Shown here: in pieces, positions 16,652 through 28,390 of the stretch
How the letters are laid out: each line of letters opens with the position of its first letter
Numbering within the stretch: position 1 is the stretch's first letter
Assembly (NCBI GenBank): GCA_035606945.1
Contig: DATNDR010000005.1
Span: 124,001 to 188,000, forward strand
Length of the DNA: 64,000 nt
Reading direction: 5' to 3'
Source of the DNA: GCA-003244245 sp035606945
GTDB lineage: Bacteria; Actinomycetota; Actinomycetes; Mycobacteriales; Pseudonocardiaceae
Position numbers and translations under genes: made by a program
Notes under the pieces: generated by a model
The model's database searches: none
Told to the model about the DNA's origin: nothing
What the model saw: the letters and a program-made list of their open reading frames with translations, nothing else

Positions 16652-17787
16652 TGCACCCAGTCCGGTTCGGTCGCGGCGACCACCCGCAGGCCGGTGAAGT
16701 CCACCATGGCCACCTTCGCGGGCAGCGCTGCACCGACCTCGGCGGTGAACCGGCGCAGCGTGTCAGCCACCCGGGCACAGACATCGTCCCCGCAGGCCCT
16801 CAGCAACCCACCGGCCTCCCAGATCTCGTAGGCGCGCCGGGCGGTCGGCGCGCCCCGGATCTCCTCGACGTCCTTGGGGCGACCGCCATGCGCGGCGGTG
16901 ATCTCGGCCAGCAGGCCGGTGTCCACCTTGGACCGGGTGTAGTGGGTCATCAGGATTCCGGCGGCGAGCTTGGTCAGTTTGCCGATCATGCCGACGAACA
17001 CCACCTCGGCCAGGCCATGCTCGACAGCGCGGCGCAGCGCCGCCCCGGTGAAGTCACCGACCTCCACGAAGGCCACTTCCGGCAGGTGCGGCAGCAGCGC
17101 CATCGCGCCGCGCTCGGTGCGCCCGCCGGTCGCCAACACCAGGGTGGACACGTTCTGTGCGGCCATCACCGCGACGGCCTGCTCCACCGAGGCCCGCCAG
17201 GAGGCAGTGGAGAACGGGCGGACGATCCCGGTGGTGCCCAGGATGGAGATACCGCCCTCGATGCCCAGCCGGCGGTTGGTCGTCTTGCGGGCCATCCGCT
17301 CCCCACCGGGCACGCTGATCGTGACGTCGACGCCCCGGCCACCGGAGGCCTCGTACACCGCGTCGGTGATCATCTGCCGGGGCACCGGGTTGATCGCCGG
17401 CTCGCCGACCGGCAGCCCGAGCCCGGGGAGGGTGACCTCGCCGACTCCCTCGCCCCGGTGCAGCACGACCTCGCCGTCGTTGCGCCAGCTGGCGGTGACG
17501 GTCAGGTGCGCGCCATGGGTGACGTCAGGGTCGTCGCCGGCGTCTTTGACCACCACCGCGGTGGCGGTCCCGCCCTGGCGCCGCAGTGAGTGCACGGCGA
17601 ACTCATGGCGTTCGCCGGACGGGAAGCCGATGGTCACCGCCCGCGCCAGAGTGCCGCCCAGCGCGGCCACCGCGGCCTTCGCCGCGGCCGCGGCGCAGGC
17701 ACCGGTGCTGAACCCGGTGCGCAGCGCCTTCGTCTTCTGCTTCGCGGTCCGCGGCAGTTCCGGCTCGCGCAGCGGTGGCCCGGTCAC
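16648..17787 (-). CDS. cbiD: Cobalt-precorrin-5B C1-methyltransferase
   Basis: A 379-residue CbiD with the hallmark RTGFSTGACAAAAAKAA near the N-terminus, GEGVGEVTLPGLGLPVGEPA, SVPGGERMARKT, and GNXXG-like FVGMIGKLTKLAAG regions. CbiD is the C1 methyltransferase of the anaerobic, cobalt-early route. Its place between cobL and cobI is conserved in many actinobacteria. GTG start at 17785-17787 overlaps the cobI stop (GTGA). Confidence 0.92.
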   Translation of the reverse strand: MTGPPLREPELPRTAKQKTKALRTGFSTGACAAAAAKAAVAALGGTLARAVTIGFPSGERHEFAVHSLRRQGGTATAVVVKDAGDDPDVTHGAHLTVTASWRNDGEVVLHRGEGVGEVTLPGLGLPVGEPAINPVPRQMITDAVYEASGGRGVDVTISVPGGERMARKTTNRRLGIEGGISILGTTGIVRPFSTASWRASVEQAVAVMAAQNVSTLVLATGGRTERGAMALLPHLPEVAFVEVGDFTGAALRRAVEHGLAEVVFVGMIGKLTKLAAGILMTHYTRSKVDTGLLAEITAAHGGRPKDVEEIRGAPTARRAYEIWEAGGLLRACGDDVCARVADTLRRFTAEVGAALPAKVAMVDFTGLRVVAATEPDWVQ

Positions 17788-18515
17788 AGCTGCGCTCCCC
17801 GGCCGTTGCGCGCCGGCAAGACCAGCACCGTCGACAGGTAGCCCGCGGTGTGGGTCTGCGCCAAGGGGGTGATCCGCTCGTCAGGGGTGCCGAGGTGCTC
17901 GGCGCACCAGGCACGGTCCAGCGCACCGGCGGCTGCCACACGCTCGCGCAGTTGCGCCAGCCGGCGACCGCCCTTGTAGGCGATCACCGTCCCGCCCCCG
18001 GCCAGCGCGTCATCCAGCGCTGCAAGGTCACGCGCCAGCGGGAGCAGGGTGAGCGGCTCGGCCCCCTCCACCAGGGTCACACCGGCGGCGCTGGCGGCGG
18101 CCTGCATCGCGGTGATGCCTGGGATGGTGCGGATCCGCACGCCCGGCAGCAGTGCCCGCACGGTGTGGGCGAGGTAACCGAAGGTGGAGTACACCGACGG
18201 GTCACCGAGGGTGGCGAAGGCGGCGCTACCGGCGCGCTCACGCAGGTAGGTCACCAGGCGGGTGGCCGCGGCATCCCAGCAGTCGTGGCGGCGGCGCTGC
18301 GGCCCGTCGACGCCGTCATTGAGCGCGAACACCAGCCGTTCGAGGCGGTCATGGGTCAGGTGGGCCCGCACCACCGCCTCGGCCCGCCCGGGCGCGTCGG
18401 GTGCCATCACCGGCACGAACACCCGACCGGCGGCGGACAACTCGCGCACCGCCGCAACAGTCAGCAGGTCCGGGTCTCCCGGGCCCACTCCGATGCCGAT
18501 CAGCTCCACCGTCAC
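17784..18515 (-). CDS. cobI: Precorrin-2 C20-methyltransferase
   Basis: A 243-residue CobI/CbiL: ELIGIGVGPGDPDLLTVAAV at the N-terminus, FATLGDPSVYSTFGYLAH, IPGITAMQAAASAAG. It adds the C20 methyl group to precorrin-2 (or cobalt-precorrin-2). The GTG at 18513-18515 overlaps the cobB stop as GTGA. A longer frame running into cobB is discarded because cobB is clearly coding there. It is not fused to CobJ, unlike the M. tuberculosis CobIJ protein. Confidence 0.92.
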   Translation of the reverse strand: MTVELIGIGVGPGDPDLLTVAAVRELSAAGRVFVPVMAPDAPGRAEAVVRAHLTHDRLERLVFALNDGVDGPQRRRHDCWDAAATRLVTYLRERAGSAAFATLGDPSVYSTFGYLAHTVRALLPGVRIRTIPGITAMQAAASAAGVTLVEGAEPLTLLPLARDLAALDDALAGGGTVIAYKGGRRLAQLRERVAAAGALDRAWCAEHLGTPDERITPLAQTHTAGYLSTVLVLPARNGRGAQL

Positions 18516-19843
18516 TGCCCGCCCTTCGCGCAGCTCGCTATGAAGCGTGCCACCGCCGCCGGCTGCGCCGCGGGGTGGGTGTGCAAAAACGACGCGTGCA
18601 GCCCACCCTGGACGAAGCCCTCGGGCTGTGCGCCCCGCCAGCCCCAGGCGGGCTCGCCGGCGCGTGGCGTGACGGTGGTGCGGTGGAATTCGTGGCCGCT
18701 GACCCGAGCGCCCTCGGCGTGCAGCACCGAGGCGCGCAACGCGACCGCCTCGCGGTAGCCCAGCACCAGCCGGTCCGTCATCGACGCCTGCGCGTCGAGC
18801 ACCCCGCACATCGGAGCACCGTCCACCGACCGGCACAGGTACAGCAGCCCACCACATTCGGCATGCACGGGCGCGCCCCGGCGAGCCAGGGCGGCGACGT
18901 CGGCGCGCAGCGCCACATTGGCCGACAGGGCCTGGGTATGGCATTCGGGGAAGCCTCCGGGCAGCACCAGGCCGGCGGTACCCGGCGGCAGCGACTCGTC
19001 GCGCAGCGGGTCGATGACCGCGACGGTAGCCCCGGCGGCGGCGAGCAGCTCGGCGTGCTCGGGGTAGCCGAAAGTGAACGCCGGCCCACCGGCCATCGCG
19101 ACCACCGGCTCCCCGGGTGTCCGTGTGACCTCAGCATCCACATCCCAGCGTGGCGCCGGCTGTGCGGGTGCGGCGAGTGACATCACCGTGTCGAGATCGA
19201 CTTGGGCGGCCACGGCGTCGGCCCAGCGGGCCACCACACCCGCCGCTGCGGCATGCTCGGCGGCGGTGACCAGCCCCAGGTGTCGCGACGGCACCGCCAG
19301 CGCGTCGTCCCGGCGCAACGCACCGAGCACCGGCAGGCCCGTCTCGGCGCATGCGTCGCGGCAGACTTGCTCGTGACGTGCCGAGCCGACCTGGTTGAGC
19401 ACCACCCCGGCAATGCGGACAGTGGCATCGAACGAGCGAAACCCGTGCAGTAGCGCCGCGAGGCTGCGGCCCTGCCCGCGCACGTCGACGACCAGCAGCA
19501 CCGGTGCCTCCAGCAGGGCCGCTACCTGGGCGGTCGATCCGTGGCCGGTTGTGCCGGCGCGGCCGTCGAACAGGCCCATCACACCCTCTACCACGGCGAC
19601 CTGCGCACCGGCCGCACCATGGGCGACCAGCGGCGCGATACGCTGCTCGCCCACCAGCACCGGGTCGAGATTGCGGCCCGGACGCCCGGTGGCCAGCGCG
19701 TGATAGCCCGGGTCGACGTAGTCCGGGCCGACCTTGAACGCGGCCACGGTGGTGTCCCGCCGGCGCAGCGCGGCCATCAACCCGGTGGCGACGGTGGTCT
19801 TGCCGGTTCCCGAGGCGGGCGCGGCAACGACCACGAGGTTCAC
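18512..19843 (-). CDS. cobB: Cobyrinic acid a,c-diamide synthase
   Basis: A 443-residue CobB/CbiA. The N-terminal P-loop ATPase reads APASGTGKTTVATG (8-21) followed by FKVGPDYVDPGYH. The C-terminal class I glutamine amidotransferase domain has the nucleophile cysteine in HAECGGLLYL and the late SFLHTHPAA histidine. It amidates the a and c side chains using glutamine and ATP. GTG at 19841-19843 overlaps the cobO stop. Immediate neighbours cobI and cobO suggest co-translation. Confidence 0.93.
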   Translation of the reverse strand: MNLVVVAAPASGTGKTTVATGLMAALRRRDTTVAAFKVGPDYVDPGYHALATGRPGRNLDPVLVGEQRIAPLVAHGAAGAQVAVVEGVMGLFDGRAGTTGHGSTAQVAALLEAPVLLVVDVRGQGRSLAALLHGFRSFDATVRIAGVVLNQVGSARHEQVCRDACAETGLPVLGALRRDDALAVPSRHLGLVTAAEHAAAAGVVARWADAVAAQVDLDTVMSLAAPAQPAPRWDVDAEVTRTPGEPVVAMAGGPAFTFGYPEHAELLAAAGATVAVIDPLRDESLPPGTAGLVLPGGFPECHTQALSANVALRADVAALARRGAPVHAECGGLLYLCRSVDGAPMCGVLDAQASMTDRLVLGYREAVALRASVLHAEGARVSGHEFHRTTVTPRAGEPAWGWRGAQPEGFVQGGLHASFLHTHPAAQPAAVARFIASCAKGGQ

Positions 19844-20454
19844 CACTCGATCCCCCGCTGGCCCTTCTGACCGGCGTCCATCGGGTGCTTGACCTTGGTC
19901 ATCTCCACCACCAGGTCGGCGGCGTCGAGCAGCGCCGGCGGCGCGTTCCGCCCGGTGATCACGACGTGTTGCCGGCCGGGCCTGGCGCTCAGCGCGGCCA
20001 GCACCTCGGCGGTGTTCACCCATCCCCAGTGCAGCGGGTAGCTGAACTCGTCGAGCACGTACAGGTCGTGGGCCTGCGCGGCCAGCCGGCGGGCGATCTC
20101 CGCCCAGCCCTGTACGGCGGCGGCGGCATGGTCTTCTGGCGTGCCCTGCTTGCGGGTCCAGGACCAGCCGTCACCCATCTTGTGCCACTCGACCGGCCCG
20201 CCCTGCCCGGTCCGCTGGTGGACCTCGTCCAGCGCCCGGAACGCGGCCTCCTCCCCCACCTTCCACTTCGCGGACTTGACGAACTGGAACACCCCGATCG
20301 ACCAGCCCGCGCTCCAGCCGCGCAACGCCAGCCCGAAGGCAGCCGTGGACTTGCCCTTCATCACCCCGGTGTGGACGATCAGCAGCGGCCGGTTACGCCG
20401 CTGCCGGGTGGACAACCCATCGTCGGGCACCCGGACCGGTACACCTTGGGGCAT
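19840..20454 (-). CDS. cobO: Cob(I)yrinic acid a,c-diamide adenosyltransferase
   Basis: A 204-residue CobO/BtuR-type protein. The P-loop is HTGVMKGKST (28-37), followed by VFQFVKSAKWKVGE, the DLYVLDEFSYPLHWGW segment and the C-terminal TKVKHPMDAGQKGQRGIEW characteristic of the family. It transfers the adenosyl group of ATP to cob(I)alamin precursors. First gene of the six-gene operon running to the CobE-ferredoxin gene; a 71-base gap separates it from the chelatase gene upstream. The order cobO-cobB matches M. tuberculosis Rv2849c-Rv2848c. Confidence 0.94.
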   Translation of the reverse strand: MPQGVPVRVPDDGLSTRQRRNRPLLIVHTGVMKGKSTAAFGLALRGWSAGWSIGVFQFVKSAKWKVGEEAAFRALDEVHQRTGQGGPVEWHKMGDGWSWTRKQGTPEDHAAAAVQGWAEIARRLAAQAHDLYVLDEFSYPLHWGWVNTAEVLAALSARPGRQHVVITGRNAPPALLDAADLVVEMTKVKHPMDAGQKGQRGIEW

Positions 20455-20525
20455 CTGGACTCCCTGAAGAATGGGCAGGCGTCGCCGAGTTCGACACTAG
20501 GGCCGTCCGTTTCGCCTTGACAGCC

Positions 20526-22460
20526 CTAGGCAGCCCCCCGGGCAGCGCGGACCACTCCAGCCACCGCGTCGGCGGACAGCTGTTCCAAGCGGACGCAGCC
20601 ACCGCCCATCGCGATCGCGATCCGGTCGGGTAAGCCCAGCCGGATCGGCCCGGACTCGCAGTCCACCACGATCGAGGCCACCCCGTCGCGGCGCAGCAGT
20701 CCCGCCGCGGCCAGCCCGGCCTCCATCCCGCCGGAGGAGGTGGCCCGACCGTCGGTGAGCACCACGAGCAGCGCCCGGCGGGCGGGATCGCGCAACCGCT
20801 CCGCGGCCAGCACCCGCGCCGCGCACAGCAGGCCCGCCGCCAGCGGGGTGCGCCCGCCGGTGCCCAGGCAGCGCAGCCGGGCGACCGCGGCATCCACCGC
20901 CGACGTCGGTGGCAGCACCACCTGCGCCTCGGCACCCCGGAAACTGATCAGACCGACCTTGTCCCGGCGCTGGTAGGCATCCAGCAGCAAGGACAGCACC
21001 GCGCCGCTGACCGCCGACATCCGGGACCGGGCGGCCATCGAGCCGGACGCGTCGACAGCGAACAGCACCAGGTTGGATTCCCTACCCTTGCGGACCGCCA
21101 AGCGGACATCACCTCGGCGCAGCACCAACCCCGGGCCGCGACGCCCCCGGGCACGCTGGTGCGGCGCGGCGGCAGCCAAGGTGCCCAGCAGGTGCAACCC
21201 ACTACCCTCCGACGTCGCCGCCCGCACTGTGCGCCCGGTGCTGGTCCGACCCACCGACCGCCGCCCCGGAGTCCCCGCACCCACCCCGGGCACCACCATC
21301 ACCCGCGCCCGGAACGCCCTGCCCGGCTCATCCGCCCGACATGGAGACATATCGGGGTTCTCGGCGGCCGAAGAACCCCGATATGTCTCCATGTCGGGGT
21401 GGGAACCACTGGGGGGTGGGTCGTCGGGGGGGTCGTCGGGCGGGGGGTCGGGGGCGCGGAGGGCGTCTTCCAGTTGGTCGTGGTCCAGACCGGGTTGGTC
21501 GAACGGGTCGCGACGGCGGCGGTGCGGCAACGCCAGCATGGCGGCGACGCGTATGTCGTCCTCAGCTACCGTGTCGGCGCCCCGCCAGGCCGCGTGCGCC
21601 AGCGCGGTCCGGGCCAGTACCAGATCCGCACGCATCCCGTCGACCTCGAACGCGGCGCACACCGCGGCGATCCGGCGCAGCTCGCCATCCGGCAGTACCA
21701 CCCGCGGCAGTGCGCAGCGGGCCGCCACGATCTGCTCGGCCAGCGCAACGTCGTGGCCTCGCCAGTTCGCCGCGAAACCGGCCGGGTCCGCCTCATAGCT
21801 CAGCCGGCGGCGGATCACCTCGGCCCGCGTCTCGATATCGCGGGAGGCCGCTACCTCCACGGCCAGCCCGAAGCGGTCCAGCAGTTGCGGGCGCAGCTCG
21901 CCTTCCTCCGGATTCATGGTGCCGACCAGCAGGAACGACGCGGCATGGGAGACCGACACGCCATCGCGTTCGACATGCGCGCGGCCCATCGCGGCGGCAT
22001 CGAGCAGCACATCGACGAGGTGGTCGGCCAGCAGGTTGACCTCATCGACATACAGCACGCCACGGTGCGCCGCGACGAGCAACCCCGGTTGGTAGGCCGA
22101 GACGCCCTCGGTCAGCGCGCGTTGCAGGTCCAGCGAGCCCACCAGGCGGTCCTCGGTGGCGCCAACGGGCAGCTCAACCAGCTTCGCCGGGCGGATGTCC
22201 CGTCCGGTTGCCGCGGCGTGCGGGCCGTCCGGGCACAACAGATCCGGGGACAGCGGGTCGCAACCGAACCGGCATCCCGATACCGCGGTCACCGTGGGCA
22301 GCAGCGCGGCCAGCGCCCGAACCACGGTCGATTTCGCGGTGCCCTTCTCCCCGCGGATGAGCACCCCACCGATCCCCGGGTGTACGGCGGTCAGCAGCAA
22401 GGCCAGCCGGAGCTCATCGTGCCCGACGATCGCCGAGAACGGGTAGCGGGCAGTACTCAT
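20526..22460 (-). CDS. ChlI/ChlD-like (magnesium/cobalt chelatase) AAA ATPase with VWA domain
   Basis: A 644-residue protein. The N-terminal AAA+ domain has Walker A GEKGTAKST (37-45), GVLYVDEVNLL and GTMNPEEGELRPQLLDRFGL. An acidic, proline-rich linker (PDPPPDDPPDDPPPSGS) leads to a C-terminal VWA domain with the MIDAS DASGSM and LTDGRATSSGG. With CobN it probably forms the ATP-dependent cobaltochelatase, replacing CobS and CobT. The M. tuberculosis counterpart is Rv2850c. Residues 354-376 in the linker are encoded by a perfect 27-bp inverted repeat. The ATG at 22458-22460 lies two bases after the GNAT stop. Confidence 0.88.
   Translation of the reverse strand: MSTARYPFSAIVGHDELRLALLLTAVHPGIGGVLIRGEKGTAKSTVVRALAALLPTVTAVSGCRFGCDPLSPDLLCPDGPHAAATGRDIRPAKLVELPVGATEDRLVGSLDLQRALTEGVSAYQPGLLVAAHRGVLYVDEVNLLADHLVDVLLDAAAMGRAHVERDGVSVSHAASFLLVGTMNPEEGELRPQLLDRFGLAVEVAASRDIETRAEVIRRRLSYEADPAGFAANWRGHDVALAEQIVAARCALPRVVLPDGELRRIAAVCAAFEVDGMRADLVLARTALAHAAWRGADTVAEDDIRVAAMLALPHRRRRDPFDQPGLDHDQLEDALRAPDPPPDDPPDDPPPSGSHPDMETYRGSSAAENPDMSPCRADEPGRAFRARVMVVPGVGAGTPGRRSVGRTSTGRTVRAATSEGSGLHLLGTLAAAAPHQRARGRRGPGLVLRRGDVRLAVRKGRESNLVLFAVDASGSMAARSRMSAVSGAVLSLLLDAYQRRDKVGLISFRGAEAQVVLPPTSAVDAAVARLRCLGTGGRTPLAAGLLCAARVLAAERLRDPARRALLVVLTDGRATSSGGMEAGLAAAGLLRRDGVASIVVDCESGPIRLGLPDRIAIAMGGGCVRLEQLSADAVAGVVRAARGAA
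21335..21398. repeat. REPIN-like palindromic doublet, family B, inside the ChlID-like gene
   Basis: A perfect 27-bp inverted repeat (21335-21361 and 21372-21398) around a 10-base GC-rich loop. Each arm contains an imperfect hairpin: CCCGACATG, loop GAGA, CATATCGGGG. The element keeps the reading frame and encodes the segment around PDMETYRGS...NPDMSPCR of the linker. A related single unit occurs at 44780-44801. Confidence 0.85.
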
Positions 22461-22462
22461 GC

Positions 22463-22927
22463 TCAGCGCATCCGCGCCGACGCATCGCGGTGCATCGGCA
22501 CCTGCCCGACGCCGCCTTCGGCGGTCTGCGCGCCATCCACCACGAAGCCGAATGCGCCGAACAACTCGACGCAGTCGAGCGGTACGTCGACCACACAGGG
22601 GGCATCGCCGACCTCGCCCAACGCAGCTTCGAGCAGCCGCCGGACCCCCCCTTGGCCCCGAGCCTGCCGGGCCGTGCACAACCGGCCGATGCGGAACTGA
22701 CCGTCGACGGGCTCCAGCAGCCGTAGGGTGGCCTGCGGGTCCTCGATCGCGTCCGGCGGCGCGAGCCAGTAGTGCCGGGTCGTCCGGTCCAGGTCATGGC
22801 CGTCGAGCTCCTGATACGGGCAGTTCTGCTCGACGACGAAGACCTCGACTCGCAACCGCAACAGGGCATAGATCATCGCAGTAGACAGGTCAGCAGCGAG
22901 CCTGCGGTGTAGCACAGTGTGGTCCAC
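22463..22927 (-). CDS. GNAT-family acetyltransferase (ElaA-like)
   Basis: A 154-residue GNAT protein resembling ElaA: YALLRLRVEVFVVEQNCPYQ at the N-terminus, then RIGRLCTARQARGQGGVRRLLE as the acetyl-CoA binding region. The usual Q/RxxGxG/A motif appears as ARGQGGV. The same gene pair (GNAT then ChlID-like) is found in M. tuberculosis as Rv2851c-Rv2850c. Substrate unknown. Starts 37 bases from the divergent M15-like gene. Confidence 0.82.
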   Translation of the reverse strand: MDHTVLHRRLAADLSTAMIYALLRLRVEVFVVEQNCPYQELDGHDLDRTTRHYWLAPPDAIEDPQATLRLLEPVDGQFRIGRLCTARQARGQGGVRRLLEAALGEVGDAPCVVDVPLDCVELFGAFGFVVDGAQTAEGGVGQVPMHRDASARMR

Positions 22928-22964
22928 CGCTCCTGCCTACCAGACCATCTGACATCGTGGGGCG

Positions 22965-23843
22965 GTGGCGCAGCACCGGGCCCAGCGGCTCATCGTCAGG
23001 AGGTACCTGAGCGGGGTGCTCGCAGGTGCTCTCCTGGTGGGCGGTCACGGCGCTGCTGCCTACCACCAGGTTCCTGCTGTGCAGCAGACACCCGCGGCAG
23101 CCTTCCGGATGCCGGCCGGGCAGCCGAACACCGCGGCCGGCCCGGTGCAGCCGTGGATCCTGGGCGCGACTCCGCTGCCACGGCGTCGAGACGGCTACGG
23201 CGTGGTGCGATCGACGCCCCCCGCGCTGGTGGACCGGCGGCTGCCCACCATCGACCGGCTGCCTCCGCCCCCCACCAAGGCCTTTGTGTCCGCGATCGGT
23301 CCGGTGTCCCCCGAGGTGCTGGCCCGCAGCAGTTGGACCCCAGCTTGCCCGGTGAGACCGGAGCAACTGCGCTACCTCACCATGTCGTTTCGAGGCTTCG
23401 ACGCCCGCGCACACACCGGCGAGATGCTGGTCAGTGCCGCCGTCGCGCAAACCGTGGTCGAGGTGTTCAAGAAGCTGTTCGCTGCCGGCTTTCCCATCGA
23501 GGAGATGCGAATCTCTCCGGGAGCCGAGCTGAACCTGCCGCCAACCGGGGACCGTAACAACACCGAGGGATTCATCTGCCGTCCGAAGCGTGGTCAGGCC
23601 CAGTGGCCGGCGCAGGCCTTCGGGCTGGCCATCGACCTCAACCCGTTCCACAACCCGTACGTCAGCGGTGACCTGGTGGTGCCTGAGCTGGCCTCCTCCT
23701 ACCTCAGTCGCAACCGGGTGCGCTCCGGCATGATTCTCGACGGCGGCCCGGTGGTGCGTGCATTCGACGCAGCCGGGTGGAAATGGGGTGGACGCTGGCC
23801 GGGGCCGGTGAACTTCGCGCACTTCAGCACCGACGGGCACTGA
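22965..23843 (+). CDS. Exported M15-family (D-Ala-D-Ala carboxypeptidase-like) protein with altered active site
   Basis: A 292-residue protein with a signal-like hydrophobic N-terminus (YLSGVLAGALLVGGHGAAAY) and a Peptidase_M15_4-type C-terminal domain: VFKKLFAAGFPIEEMR, QAFGLAIDLNPFHNPYV, FDAAGWKWGGRWPGPVNFAHF. M15C enzymes cleave peptidoglycan peptides using zinc. The first zinc histidine of the HxxGxxxD motif is glutamine (Q217). The usual D-x-x-H is N-x-x-H (N283, H286), while D224 is kept. It may be catalytically impaired. GTG start, divergent from the GNAT gene; it converges with cobN. Confidence 0.75.
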   Translation: MAQHRAQRLIVRRYLSGVLAGALLVGGHGAAAYHQVPAVQQTPAAAFRMPAGQPNTAAGPVQPWILGATPLPRRRDGYGVVRSTPPALVDRRLPTIDRLPPPPTKAFVSAIGPVSPEVLARSSWTPACPVRPEQLRYLTMSFRGFDARAHTGEMLVSAAVAQTVVEVFKKLFAAGFPIEEMRISPGAELNLPPTGDRNNTEGFICRPKRGQAQWPAQAFGLAIDLNPFHNPYVSGDLVVPELASSYLSRNRVRSGMILDGGPVVRAFDAAGWKWGGRWPGPVNFAHFSTDGH

Positions 23844-23861
23844 TCCGGCATTGAACGGCTG

Positions 23862-27431
<3,570 letters not shown>

Positions 27432-27435
27432 CCGA

Positions 27436-27451
27436 GTGAGGCTAGCCTCAC
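27436..27451. promoter_or_regulatory. Perfect 16-bp palindrome GTGAGGCTAGCCTCAC just before cobN
   Basis: GTGAGGCTAGCCTCAC is an uninterrupted palindrome four bases upstream of the cobN start, overlapping the stop codon of the AMIN-like gene. Its AGGCTAGCCT core resembles DtxR/IdeR-type iron boxes, but the outer bases differ. It also covers where the ribosome site would be. It may be an operator or a hairpin that masks cobN translation. No proof of either from sequence alone. Confidence 0.4.
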
Positions 27452-27930
27452 CGACCGACGTCGATGACCACCCGAGTCGGGTTGCTCAACGTGAAGACGT
27501 TGAGCCAGGTCTGCTTGCGCATCCCGATCCCCAGCGACAGCACGCCCTCGTAATCTCCGGTGATCGCAACGGCCATGACGTTCCCGAGGTTGGGGGTGCG
27601 AAATTTTTTCGGCCCCGGATAGCTGGGATGGCCGGCGTCATCATGCGCCTGCGAAGGCGTGGCATGCACCTCGGCGAATGCCGCGCCGGTGAGCCATTCA
27701 ACCTCGCCGGAACCGTCCCGGATCAGCTCGTCGACAAACCGGGAGCCGGCCTGCGGTCGTGGCCCGGACAAGTCGAGCACGACCCGGTCAAAGGTGGGGT
27801 GCGTTCCGGTGCGAATGCTGGTGAGTACGGGAATGTCCGGCACCGCCGACTGGGCCGGTACCGCACCGGCCATGATCACCGTGGCGGCGAGAACAAGATT
27901 GGCGAATATCCCTTTGATGATTGCGCCCAT
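27448..27930 (-). CDS. Secreted AMIN-like domain protein
   Basis: A 160-residue protein with an N-terminal signal peptide (GIFANLVLAATVIMAGAVPAQSA). A single domain of the AMIN-like type common in actinobacteria follows (HPTFDRVVLDLSGPRP, FRTPNLGNVMAVAITGDYEG, LTNPTRVVIDV-like ending). AMIN-type domains localise proteins to the cell envelope. The ATG at 27928-27930 is chosen because GGAGG lies six bases upstream; longer frames have no ribosome site. Ends just before the cobN start. Confidence 0.78.
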   Translation of the reverse strand: MGAIIKGIFANLVLAATVIMAGAVPAQSAVPDIPVLTSIRTGTHPTFDRVVLDLSGPRPQAGSRFVDELIRDGSGEVEWLTGAAFAEVHATPSQAHDDAGHPSYPGPKKFRTPNLGNVMAVAITGDYEGVLSLGIGMRKQTWLNVFTLSNPTRVVIDVGR

Positions 27931-28009
27931 GATGCCTCCAAAGCCCGCGCACCGAAACAGACGTCCAAGGGCGTTCCTGGTTCCGGCTAGCTCACCGCGT
28001 TCTGCGGGG

Positions 28010-28390
28010 CTAAAGACCGGCCGCCATGATCGGCACGTCGTAGGCGGCGAATGCGCGATCCGCGGTGACGATCGTGAGCCCTTCGCATCGAGCCTGCGCG
28101 ATGAGCAACCGGTCGAACGGGTCACGGTGGTGTAGCGGCAGCTGCCCCACAGCCAAGCCGTGCCGCACCGTCACCGGCAGTTCGATCATCCTCTGTTCGG
28201 CGATCTGCTCAACGAGGTCACCGGGCACCCGTAGTTTGCCGATCGCCGCCTTGGCTGCAACCTCCAGTGCGCTGACCGCTGATACGACGACCTCGGGCTC
28301 CACCGCGATCATCTCGCGAGCCTGCTGACCCAGCCGCAGCGACTCCTCCAGCCACCAGATCAATACGTTCGTGTCGAGCAGCAGGCTCAC
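28010..28390 (-). CDS. vapC: PIN-domain toxin, VapC-type
   Basis: A 126-residue PIN-domain ribonuclease. The four acidic metal ligands are visible: D6 (LLDTNVLIWW), E43 (SALEVAAK), D93 (DPFDRLLIAQA) and D111 (TADRAFAAY). VapC toxins cut tRNA or rRNA and are held by their cognate antitoxin. The GTG start overlaps the antitoxin stop by four bases (GTGA), the usual arrangement. Confidence 0.9.
   Translation of the reverse strand: MSLLLDTNVLIWWLEESLRLGQQAREMIAVEPEVVVSAVSALEVAAKAAIGKLRVPGDLVEQIAEQRMIELPVTVRHGLAVGQLPLHHRDPFDRLLIAQARCEGLTIVTADRAFAAYDVPIMAAGL

Noticed and set aside
15494..18944. Extended minus-strand frames that would make cobE and cobI longer
   Set aside because: They overlap cobL and cobB, which are clearly coding in another frame; the GTG/TTG starts in four-base overlaps are better.
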